Assembly (NCBI GenBank): GCA_028641055.1
Contig: CM054061.1
Location: 59,442,825 to 59,506,824, forward strand
DNA length: 64,000 bases
Direction: 5' to 3'
Origin: Alopecurus myosuroides
Lineage: Eukaryota; Streptophyta; Magnoliopsida; Poales; Poaceae
In this document: positions 11,127 through 22,310 of the stretch, one piece after another
Layout of the letters: every line of letters starts with the position of its first letter
Position numbering within the stretch: position 1 is the first letter of the stretch
Notes under the pieces: generated by a model
What the model was told of the DNA's origin: nothing
The model's input: the letters and a program-made list of their open reading frames with translations, nothing else
Databases searched by the model: none
Position numbers and translations under genes: made by a program

Positions 11127-12368
11127 TGAAAGTAAAGTATGGGCACCTAGAGGGGGGTGAATAGGTGCTACGACCAATTTTAATTTTTAACAAGGTTTAG
11201 GCTTAACACAAAGGTAAATTCTCTAGATAGTGCAACTAATGGTGAATTTACCTATATGGCAAGGCAAGCAATTAATGCAACTAGGACAACACTTAATACA
11301 ACAAGTACTACAATAAAAGCTACAAGTACGAGTAAGTAAAGAGGGAGGAACGAGGTAGCCGATGGAAGCACACGGAGACACGATGTATTCCCGAGTTCCT
11401 CCTTGTTAAGGGAGTACGTCTCGTTGGAGGGATGTGAGCTCGCCACGAAGGACTACTCAACGCCACAAAGGCCTCACCCTATTCTCCGATGAACTTGCGC
11501 CACGAAGGCCTAGTTCACCTCTCACTATTGAACCCCTTTGAGGCGGGGATCGAATCCTTTACAAACACTTGGGGCACACACCCACAACTTAATTGGGGGC
11601 TCCCAACTCTTCTTGAATCACCACTAGTAACAAGAAGCCTAGGTTCTCCACATGAGGAAACCCTAGGCAAAGATCTCTTAAGTAAATGAGAGGGAAATGG
11701 AAATCCGGTTGGTGAAGATGTAGATTCGGTGGTCCTCCTTCAATCCTCAAAGAATCAACAAGTTTGGGTGGAGGAGTAGGGAGATCTAGCTTGGTTGGTG
11801 AGCTCAATCAATGGAGTCTTCAATGCCGGTGGAGCTAATCCTTGGGGAAGAAAGAGAGGGGCTATTTATAGCCCCCACTCAAACTAGCCGTTTTTCTGCC
11901 CAAACTGCGACCAGCCCGGATTGCTCCGGATTTTTCCGAACTCCCGGATTCATCCGGACTGATTCCGGATAGCAACAGAGAAATTCACGTTGCAGTCGGA
12001 ATCATCCGGACTGAGTCCGGATTGCAACAGAGAAAATCACGTTGCAGTCGGATTCGTCCGGACTTGATCCGGATCCCGGAAACACCCGGAATAATCCGGA
12101 TTGCAACAGAGAAAAACGCGTTGCACTCGGACTCATCCGGACTGAATCCGGATTCCGGACCTCATCCGGAATAATCCGGATTGCACACTGAAAACCCTTT
12201 TCTGGCCCGGAAAAGTTCGTTGATCTTCGATTTCTTCACCATTTCTTTGACACCGTATCCGTTCTGATTTAAGACCAAATCCTTTGACAAAGTAGCACAT
12301 ACGGTTAGTAACTTCTTCATGTTGTTAACAAACACACAAATCAGCGAGATATCGAGAATGCACTTTCA
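11127..12368 (-). repeat. 3' LTR of the copia element
   Basis: A 1,242-bp LTR, TGAAAGTGCATTCTCG at its minus-strand start and ending in CTTTACTTTCA. The part from 11925 to 12200 is a cluster of TCCGGA-containing short repeats near the promoter end. A TATA-like TATTTATAG occurs in the minus/plus palindromic stretch near 11870. Confidence 0.9.
11925..12200. repeat. TCCGGA-rich short-repeat cluster in the LTR
   Basis: Repeated units of the type ATTCATCCGGACTGATTCCGG, separated by TTGCAACAGAGAAA-like spacers at about 55-60 bp spacing. The core TCCGGA is a palindrome. The same cluster is in the other LTR (26720-27010), and similar motifs recur at 14385-14475 and 14945-15045. Confidence 0.8.
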
Positions 12369-12382
12369 ATCTCCCCCTTTTT
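12369..12382 (-). other. Polypurine tract of the copia element
   Basis: On the minus strand AAAAAGGGGGAGAT lies directly before the LTR start TGAAAGTGC. This is the expected plus-strand priming site. Confidence 0.85.
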
Positions 12383-12959
12383 GGTGTTTGATGACAACAT
12401 AAAGATTTCACGGGGATAAAACAATATGAACTAAAGAAATGGTGTCCAAAAAATAGACGGAGTTCTTCCTTGATGTGTGTCGTGAGGCACACACTTCATA
12501 GGCTTTGCTCCCCCTATGTTTTAGACACCAAGCCGTCTAAACAAGTTCATACAACATGCATAGATAATGATAGAGATAATAGCACGCACGATAATAGTAG
12601 CATAACCACGGGGTAGGGTGACACGAATACGTCACGAGGCTCCACACAAATAGTACGAAGTTCCAAACGAAAGAAACGAAATAAAGATACCGGAGCACAA
12701 GCCTATAAGATCGAAATAAAAAAGGCAAAAGACTTGTGCCCCAACCCTTGCAAAGCCCGTGGAATCCTAATATGGGACTCCTTCTCCCCCTTTGGCATCA
12801 AGACGCCAAAAAGGGAAAAACGAGTCCAACTAACGACCCAAGAAATCACGCGTCATCTTCATCTTCATCATCCCCGTCTTCTTCTTCTTCCTCCTCCGGC
12901 TCATGAGTACCACCACCACCAAGCCCAACAGAATCAAAGTCATCTTCAGCAGACCCTGA

Positions 12960-14552
12960 CTACGCATCCTCATCCTCAGCATCAGCAGGAGGAACACCAA
13001 AGTAGAAGTCCTCGTCATGGATCTCAGGCATCTCAAATGGCACATAGACAGTGGGCTCAAGAGAAGGAGGATCATCAGGTGACTGAATCCCAGCAGCTCG
13101 ACGGTCGGAGTTTTGAATGCGGCGGGTCTCCTTAGCCAACTCTCTCGCCTCATGAGCAATTGCCCTGGTGTCACTGCACATGTTTAACATAGCCTTGAAG
13201 AACTTGGCAATGCCACTGGGAGGACGCTGAGAGGCACTACCACCACTAGTGGAAGCAGAAGGAGTGGCCATAGGAGATTTGGACTTGGACCTCGAGTACT
13301 CCGGAATCTCCACTCCACGAATGAGAGAGGGAACCATCCTCTTGCCTTTGACCACGGGAAAGGAATCCATGATCTCGACCCCAACCTTGTGATTGATGAA
13401 ACTCTGAATCAGTGGACCATAAGCAGGCTTCCTCTTCTCACAGATCCCAAGGCACACCTCACAGTATATGAAATCCATCACGTCAATCTTCCTCTGGTTC
13501 TGAGGCCTAGTGATGAACATGAGGTTCACCATGTAAGCCCTGATGGCAGACTTATCACCAGCCTTGACCATACTGGTGTTGCGTAAGATCTTGGACAGCA
13601 GATTGTAGTAGGGATACATAGCAGAGTTGAAGGGCAGAGTCTTGCCCTGAGCATCAGGAGGATAGCAGAAAGCCAGGCTAGAGTTGTCAAACTCAGAATT
13701 TTCATGGATTTTGAAACCATGATTAGCATAAGTGAAGGTCCACCTGTATCCAAGAGCCTCAGCCCACTCACCCAAATTGCTAGTGATCTTCTAGTCCCCA
13801 GTCATCCAAGTCACAGTACGAGAGGCATCACCGTGGGCATGGAAAGTGCAGTAGAACTGGGCAATCAAATCAGGGCAATACTCACACTCAACATCAAGTA
13901 GACGAATCAGACCCATCTTCATAAGGCAACCATGCACATGACGGAGATCACTGTATTTGTGCTGGTTATAGAAATCCATGTCAATCTGGGACTGCTTGCA
14001 GACAATAGGACGAGCAACTGAGTAGAACTCTTCCCAACACTTCAGTTGAAGGTTGGTCCAGAAACGAGGATCATCACAGGTGGTGTCACGAAAGCGGTAT
14101 GGATTCTTCCTCTTGATATGCTTCCACTGAGTGATAGAGCAACCTGCGAGGTCCAGTGTGGGAACCCTCTCCTCCTGATCATCACGGTTACCACCCCCAT
14201 GAGCTGTGCGCCCCCTGACGGGACGTGCACCCCCTCCAGCCAACTGCTTCCTCTTGGTACCCGGTTTTGAGCTGTCACCTGTGAATAGAGGACATAGGTA
14301 CAACAGAAGATAAGTGCATATGCCAAACGGTAACAAAAGAAACTCTAATGGTTTCAAACAGTGCAAATTCTCATAATTTCTGGCAGCATCCGGACAGATT
14401 CCGGAGGCCCGGAATTTTCCGGCTGAGCCCGGAAAAATCCGACTGGGTCGGACTGGTCCGGATTGAATCCGGGCTCCTCGATCTGACTCGAGAAACTGCC
14501 CAAAAACTCGAAATTTTGACTTAAAACTGTTCCAAACAATTAGGGGTACCAA
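12960..14552 (-). pseudogene. Extra ORF of the copia element downstream of RNase H
   Basis: It shares the strand and LTR boundaries of the copia element, between RNase H and the polypurine tract. The first part (14552-13791) has a low-complexity N-terminus, a basic patch (GTKRKQLAGGGARPVRG) and a body containing FWTNLQLKCWEEFYSVA and CEYCPDLIAQFYCTFHAHG. A TAG at 13793-13791 interrupts it, and the frame continues without shift into LGEWAEALGYRW to 12960. The C-terminal half has a Ser-rich linker, a helical stretch (IAHEARELAKETRRIQN) and an acidic tail. An AG acceptor-like site before GDSSKPGTKRK suggests splicing. No enzymatic motif is visible. The body resembles the poorly characterised plant-transposon-associated proteins found after pol in some Sirevirus-like elements; its role is unknown. 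Confidence 0.55.
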
Positions 14553-15045
14553 AGGGATGATCCTAGAGGTGTTCTAAGTGCTGGAAAAAATATGAGATGG
14601 ATCTAAGTCTAGATTGTGATATGGTTAGACTAGATCTACGAATCCATGGAATCTAGATACGGATTGGCATGATGAACATGTTGATAGAACTTGGATCTAG
14701 ATCAAACCCTAGGTGAGATTTCATCTAGAACCAAAAACAACCAACAAAAACGAAAAAGAAGAGATGCCGAACACAATACCTTCCATGGGGGAGTCCTTGA
14801 CCGAAGGAAGGATCAAACAATCCTCCCTAGGGGCAACGGGGACGAAAACCGCGGATTTTGGTGGCTAGGGCACGGGAGGGGTGGAAAGAGTGGAAAGAAA
14901 ACTGCCTCCCGTGCGTGTGGGGGTATTTATAAGGAAAACTGTCTAGTCCGGAATGGCCCGGAAAAATCCGGCTACCGGATTATTCCGGACCCAGTCCGAC
15001 CTACTCGGAAAAATCCGGGCTTGGTCCGGAATGAATCCGGGACAG
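14385..15045. repeat. Second and third TCCGGA-rich clusters within the copia interior
   Basis: Clusters at 14385-14475 and 14945-15045 carry the same TCCGGA/GGAATGAATCCGG motif style as the LTR. They flank the 5' part of the extra ORF; 14700-14935 between them is non-repetitive. Confidence 0.7.
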
Positions 15046-15552
15046 GCCAGAAAAGGCCAAACCATTCCAAAAAGACAGTTTTGACAAGCTGGAAAAGATG
15101 TGCTGATGTGTGGAGTAAGGCATATGCATAGATGAACATGAGAGAGGACAAATAGAGCAAAACACAAGGGGTTAGGTTTCCTAGTCTTACTTCTCGGGGA
15201 AAAACAAACAAGATCGAAATAGCAACGAGAAGTAGTATTCGGAAGGATAACACCATAAACCACAAGATATCCAACTAAGAACCAACTCTTCAACCGAGAA
15301 GAGGTTGGTGGCCTAAGCCACCATGTAAGAGTTCATGGTATGCAACCGCGAAGATATATCTTGGGGGCATTTCCAATACTCAACATTGAAGCTCACAATT
15401 CAACATTAGAAATAGAGAGATAACAATGAATTTTTTTGCTTTGGGCATAATGGGGGAGGGAGAATCCAATGTGTTAGGATAACACTCCCCCTATGTCCAT
15501 GCCTACACCTAAGCTCAAACACGTTTCATCTATAGGGGTGTGTGCAAGATCT

Positions 15553-18500
15553 TCAAGTCAAACTCCTAGAATCAATCACATTTAGTTCATTCCTCAAGAA
15601 CAAGAATCTTGCATCATCAAGTGGCTTCGTGAAAATATCCGCAAGATTGTCCTTGGTGGGCACATAAGATAGTGCAATGTCTCCTCTTGCCACATGGTCA
15701 CGGATGAAGTGGTGGCGGATCTCAATGTGTTTGGTCCTTGTATGTTGCACCGGATTGTATGCAATTTTGATGGCACTTTCATTGTCACACAAAAGAGGCA
15801 CCTTATCCAAATGAACTCCATATTCCTTGAGAGTTTGCCTCATCCATAACAATTGAGTGCATGCACTTGCGGCGGCAACATACTCGGCTTCGGCAGTGGA
15901 GAGAGATATGCAATTTTGCTTCTTGGAGGACCAACTCACTAGGAACTACCGAGAAATTGGCAAGCCCCGGAAGTAGACTTCCTATCATCTTGATCACCCG
16001 CCCAATCGGAATCCGTATATCCATTGAGAGAAAATTGTGCCCCCTTTGGGTACCACAACCCAAATCTTGGGGTATGAACCAAATAGCGAAAGATCCTATG
16101 GACCGCCATTAAATGGCTATCCTTAGGAACCGCTTGATACCTTGCACACACACCTACACTCAAAATGATATCGGGCCTAGATGCACAAAGATAGAGCAAA
16201 GAACCAATCATAGAACGATACAACTTTTGATCCACATCCTTACTCCCTTTTGGATTACGAGATAGGTGGCACTTGACTTGCATAGGAGATGTCTTGATCT
16301 TAGCATCTTGGAAATTAAACCTCTTGATCATATCTTGGGTATACTTGGCTTGAGAAATGAAAGTCCCACAAGCCAATTTCTTGATCTCAAAGGGAAGGAA
16401 GAATTTAAGCTCTCCCATCGTAGACATCTCGAACCTGTCAGTCATAAGCTTAGAGAACTCATTATTGAAAGCTTGGTTAGTTGAGCCAAAGATGATATCG
16501 TCCACATATAGTTGGCATATGAAAAGCTCTCCCTTTACTCTCTTGGTGAAGAGAGTGGGGTCAATCTTCCCAACTTCAAAACCACGATCATCTAACAACT
16601 CCCTAAGGTGCTCATACCAAGCACGAGGTGCTTGTTTGAGACCATAGAGAGCTTTGTCAAGTTTGTAAACATGGTTAGGAAAGTTGAGATTCTCGAACCC
16701 CGGAGGTTGCTTAACATATATATATACCTCCTCTTTTAGTGGACCATTCAAGAAAGCACTTTTCACATCCATTTGAAGCAATTTGAAATTATGAGAGGAT
16801 GCATAAGCAAGGAGGATACGAATAGACTCAAGGCGAGCCACGGGTGCGTAGGTTTCATAAAAGTCAATGCCTTCAAATTGAGTGTAACCTTGAGAAACCA
16901 ATCTTGCCTTGTTCCTAATGACAATGCCATGCTCATCTTGCTTGTTCTTGAAAATCCACTTAGTGCCAATAACATTGTGGAAATCTTTGGGCTTCTCAAC
17001 CAATCTCCAAACTTAGTTGCGCTCAAAGTTATTGAGCTCATCATGCATAACTTCAACCCAATCGGAGTCCTCAAGAGCTTCATATACTTTCTTCGGTTCC
17101 ACCATAGAGATATGAGCTTGATGTTCACAAAAGTGTGCCAATTGCTTTCTTGTGGATCTTCTAGTTTGAACATCCTCCAAGACCTTGTTGTCTTGGGCAT
17201 CAATATGCTTCAAAGCTCTTCTTATCCTTTTGATGCGACGGGATTCGATCTCCTCATTATTGCGAGGAGGGATCACTTGATCATCTTGATCATTTGGGTC
17301 CCCATCTTGACCAACTTGGCCTTGATCATCATCATCATCATCATCAACAATATCTTCAACACTTGCTTCAACTTGAGGAGAGGATGAAGAGGATGGTTGA
17401 TCTTGGCCTTGACCTTGACTCGCATTAGTGAGAGGAGTGGGTACGACTTGCGGAGTCACTTGGTCAATGAGAGGAGGGTCTTGAACATGTTCTTGGTTAG
17501 GTGTAATAGTTGTCTCCTTGGCTTGTTCTTCTATTGTAGAGGAGGGCTCCACTTGTGTAGAGCATAGTCCTTCTCGAGTCGCCATAAGGTGTCCCTTAAT
17601 GGGGCGGGAAAATCCCACACCCAACCTTCCTATGGCTTCTTGAGGTATTTCAACATCTACATTAGAAACATGAAATTGCGCCACTTGGGAGCCATCATTT
17701 TCCTCGAAAGCCACACTACAAGATTCTATGAAAATCCGAGAAGTTTTGTCATAGACTCTATAAGTGTGGGATTCGGCACCGTAACCAACAAAAATACCCT
17801 CAATATTTTTGGATTGAATTTAGAAAACCTAACACCCTTGATCAAATAAAAGCACTTACAACCGAATACACGGAAGTAGGAGACGTTGGGCTTGTTGCCG
17901 GTGAGGATCTCATATGGGGTCTTGTCCAAGCCTTTGCGGATGTAGAGGCGGTTGGAGGAGTGGCATGCGGTGGATATGGCCTCGGCCCATAAATATTGGG
18001 GAGAAGAGTACTCCGCCAACATGGTCCTTGCCATATCCAAGAGGGTGCGATTCTTCCTTTCGGCAACACCGTTTTGTTGAGGAGTGTAAGTGGAGGATTA
18101 TTGATGACGAATGCCTTCTTCACTAAGAAATTCATTCAATGTATAGTTCTTGAACTCCGAGCCATTATCACTCCTAATAGCCATGATTTGCACATTGTGT
18201 TGACGTTGCACTTCGTTGGAGAAGTCGATGATGGTTTGTTGAGTTTCACTCTTGCACTTGAAGAAATAAACCCAAGTGTATCTTGAATAATCATCGACAA
18301 TCACCAAGCAATACTTCTTGCCACCAAGACTTGCCTCGGGCACGACACCAAAGAGATCAACATGGAGAAGCTCCAAGATCCTCTTCGATGAGATAATAGT
18401 CTTGGCCTTGTGCACGGTGTCATGCATCTTCCCTTCAACACACGACCTACAAACGCGATCCTTTGCAAAGGAAACATTTTCTTTTAGTCCGACAATAAGG

Positions 18501-18985
18501 CCACCTTTGTGAAGACTTTGCAAAGTTCTCATGTTTACATGGGATAGGCGGCGATGCCACAACCATCCCAAGTCCGCCTTCCCGAAAAGACACATTGCTT
18601 GAGAGTTGGTTGACTTCGAAAATTCCACCACGAACAACTCATTTTCAACATGTCCCACGTGAGCGACGTCAAGAGTCTTGCTCCTCAAAAGGACCACAAT
18701 ATCACCATCGAAAAAGACGGAAAAACCCATCTTTCCAAGAGAGCGGACGGAAAGTAAATTGTAACCAAGGGATTCGACAAGCATGACGTTCACGATAGTT
18801 ATATCGGGAGCCACCACAACCTTGCCGAACCCAGATACCTTAGACTTGGACGAGTCTCCATAAGTGACGGTTGCTTGGATGTCATTTGGTCGCAACTCCG
18901 TCACAAGCTCTTTGTTTCCGGTCATATGATTAGTGCATCCACTATCGAGAATCCATTTAGTCCCACCGGAAGCATAGTCCTGCAA
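15553..18985 (-). pseudogene. Copia pol: protease, integrase, reverse transcriptase, RNase H (broken)
   Basis: Minus-strand order: protease motif WILDSGCTNHMTG near 18950; GAG-pre-integrase HRRLSHVNMRTLQSL; integrase core with HVDLFG and RSDNGSEF; a TAA near 18101-18099; then integrase C-terminus to about 17800 and a frameshift. A charged linker (17714-17013) precedes a TAA at 17015-17013 and reverse transcriptase (17003-15939) with [10 protein letters not shown] and LYVDD. A 1-nt frameshift near 15939 leads to RNase H (LSTAEAEYVAA, TKHIEIRHHFIRD). Catalytic motifs are largely intact, but at least two nonsense codons and two frameshifts prevent a full polyprotein. This is the nuclear-element enzyme set that copies RNA into DNA and integrates it. 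Confidence 0.85.
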
Positions 18986-18989
18986 GAGA

Positions 18990-21573
18990 TCATTGACTAG
19001 AGTTAGGACCCGAGATGGGTCCCTTCATATTAGCAACAAGGGTCTTTGGAACCCAAATAGTATAGTCAATGAAACCCTCAATAGGACCAACATATTTAGT
19101 TTGCACAACACCATAATAATCAACATATAAGAAATGGTGTGGATTGTTAGTTCCCGCGGATGTGCTACGAGTAGTGTTGTCCCTCATGACACTACTACTC
19201 GAGGCAATGTTGTTAGCTTGAGCGGGTGTGCTAGGAGTAGTGTTATCCCTAATGACAACACCACTCGAAGCACCATTGTTGGTCTTCTTCTTGCTCTTCT
19301 TCTTCTTATTCTTCTTCTTGGCTACATAGCCTAGACCTTGCTTGCCCACTTGTTGCCTTGGTGCACTCAATTGTGGTCTAGCAATGACCGCATTAGAGTT
19401 AGGGGCAACCACTTGTGGGGAAGGGGTCACAAACTTCACAACTTGTGGGTCTTTACCCTTGAGCCTTGCTAGCTCATTCTTCAACCTAGCATTTTCCTCA
19501 ATGATATTTGCATGATCACAAGAAGAAGTAGAGGTGCTAGCAGTTAGTTTGATTAAGTTGAGTTTGAAGTTGTTCATGCAACTCTTTGAGGGATGAGTGT
19601 TGGCTTTACAAAGCTTTGTGAGCCTCGGTTAGCTTTTCAAACTCCTCGGTTAGTTTACCATGACCAACCCCAAACTCGACCTTATCCTTTTTAGCCTTTT
19701 TATATTTAGCAATAGCAAGATCACGTTCCTTAGTGATGTTTGAGACAAGTTCATTGTGAGTTAATTCAATAGATTCAAGTTCATCCTCTAGAGAAACTCT
19801 ACCATCATGCTCTTCCTCAAGAGTCATAGAGAGAGATGCAATTTCATCCGCATCCCTTCTCTCAACCTCACCTTTCTTCTCAAGAGCATCTTGGGATCTC
19901 CCAATTGCCTCATGAGATACTCAACGTACTTCTTGGTCTCCCCTTGCATGTTAGACATAAAGCGGTCCAAGGAGACCCTTTCTTCTTCTTCTCTAAGACT
20001 AGCAAGATGTTCTAGTTCACTAGGGGTCTTAGAGTTGGGGGAAAGTGGTACCTCCGTGGCCTTAGACATGAAGCACTTGGCATTACGTTGAGGGAGATCG
20101 TCATTGCGGGATTCGAAGAGGGATGAAGATGGTGGAGTAGAAGCAATAGCTAGAGCGGCCACTTCACTTGTGGTTTCTTCTTCTTCATCACTCCCGGAAT
20201 CATACTCCTCTTGAGTCAAGAGCACAAACTTGGTGGGAGACTTCTTCTTGAAAGGCTTCTTCTTGAAGTGAGGTTTCTTGTACTCAACCTTGGACTTGTC
20301 CTTGCGAATGAGCTTGCCACTATGGAGCTCTCTATTCTCATAAGGGCACTCCGCAATGAAGTGATACTTATCTTGAAAACTGAAGCAAGACCTCACTTTT
20401 TGAGCTCCATCATTTCCATAGCGAGACCTTGTCCTCTCCTCAACAAATCTCTTGCCCTTGGGAGGATTGCTCCAAAACTTTTGCACGGTGAGAGCAATGA
20501 GATCCTTTAGAACGGGATCATAGTCTTGTTCCTTCAAAGGAGGCAATACCTCATGTCCATCTTCTTCATTCTCAACCTCTCTTGACAAAGCCTTGGCCTT
20601 CAAAGCAACGTATGCTCCTTGGTGCATTCCAATGGCCCTAGCACGGTTGTCAAGAGCATTCTTGGTTTGCACCTTGTAGGAACACAATTCTTGCATCACT
20701 TGAGTTGAGGTCATGGAGGAAAAATCATGTCTTCCTTGAATGCTCTTCAAGTCCGTGCCCTCAAATGGCATCACGGCAATCATGTAGTTTCTCTTGATCC
20801 AAGCATCGTCAATATACTTGGCACCCGCACTAGGCGGTGGCAAGAGTTTTGAGTCTTCGATACATGTCAACATGATCTTATCCATCACGCATGAAAAATC
20901 CTTCGGCCTCATTGGTCAAGGCGTCATACCGATTTCTTTGCATGCTCTCATTCCCAACGAACATGATGACTAGTGCATCCCATGTTTCTTTGGCGGTGGA
21001 GAAATGTTGAAGATGCAGCATGTGGTTGGGACCCACGGCTTGTTGAAGAATGGACAAGGCGGTGTAGTTGAGTTGGCAATCTACGGCTTCTCTTCTTGTG
21101 AGATTCTTGGGATCAAATGGCTTGTATCCGTCACGAGTGATCCTCCAAAGATCTATACAAGAAGAGTTCAAGTGAGTCTCCATGTAGTATTGCCATTCAC
21201 GAAAATAAAAAGCATCAATTTTAGGTGGATCTCCTCTAGGGATTATATGGGGATGAGGAACGGGAGGATCGGGAGAATAACTTCCGGGAACGGCATGAAA
21301 TCCTCCACCTCCTTCCGTACCCGACTTAGCGGATTGTTCGGCGGAAGCATTTTTATGTGGATCACCGTCTACCCCTTTCTTGGCACCCTCCGGTTCTTCC
21401 GGAAGAGATGATTCGACTACCTCCGGTGCTTTGGCTTTGAGGTGTTGTGCCATGAGTTGACGCAACTCATCAAATTTGGTGTCTATGGATGAGGTCAATG
21501 AATTTCTCAAAGCATTGAGATCATCCATGGTCACATTGCCAACGGACGGAGTGTCAACCAAATCATCTCCCAT
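18990..21573 (-). pseudogene. Copia gag (broken)
   Basis: The N-terminal part starts at 21573 (MGDDLVDTPSVGNV) and includes the copia gag core: KIDAFYFREWQYYMETHL, ETWDALVIMFVGNE and LTNEAEGFFMRDG. An in-frame TAA near 20893 and a frameshift near 20840 separate it from WIKRNYMIAVMPFEGTD and a basic region. The zinc knuckle near 20380 has its second Cys position occupied by Phe (CFSFQDKYHFIAEC). A long coiled-coil-like stretch (ESIELTHNELVSNITKERD) follows after another frameshift near 19820, then a Lys-rich segment (KKKNKKKKSKKK) before protease. Gag would form the particle that packages element RNA. Confidence 0.8.
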
Positions 21574-21609
21574 ACTTAAACTCTTAGGCGGTTAAGCCCG
21601 ATAGAAGAG

Positions 21610-21626
21610 CCGAGGCTCTGATACCA
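21610..21626 (-). other. Primer-binding site of the copia element
   Basis: On the minus strand TGGTATCAGAGCCTCGG follows the LTR end by two bases. It is complementary to the 3' end of initiator Met tRNA. Confidence 0.85.
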
Positions 21627-22310
21627 ATTGAAAGTAAAGTATGGGCACCTAGAGGGGGGGTGAATAGGTGCTACGACCAATTTTAATTTTTAACAAGGTT
21701 TAGGCTTAACACAAAGGTAAATTTTCTAGATAGTGCAACTAATGGTGAATTTACCTATATGGCAAGGCAAGAAATTAATGCAACTAGGATAACACTTAAT
21801 ACAACAAGTACTACAATAAAAGCTACAAGTACGAGTAAGTAAAGAGGGAGGAACGAGGTAGCCGATGGAAGCACACGGAGACACGATGTATTCCCGAGTT
21901 CCTCCTTGTTAAGGGAGTACATCTCGTTGGAGGGGCGTGAGCTCGCCACGAAGGCCTACTCAATGCCACAAAGGCCTCACCCTATTCTCCGATGAACTTG
22001 CGCCACGAAGGCCTAGTTCACCTCTCACTATTGAACCCCTTTGAGGCGGGGATCGAATCCTTTACAAACACTTGGGGCACACACCCACAACTTAATTGGG
22101 GGCTCCCAGCTCTTCTTGAATCACCACTAGTAACAAGAAGTCTAGGTTCTCCACATGAGGAAACCCTAGGCAAAGATCTCTCAAGTAAATGAGAGGGAAA
22201 TGGAAATCCGGTTGGTGAAGATGTAGATTCGGTGGTCCTCCTTCAATCCTCAAAGAATCAACAAGTTTGGGTGGAGGAGGAGGGAGATCTAGCTTGGTGG
22301 GTGAGCTCAA

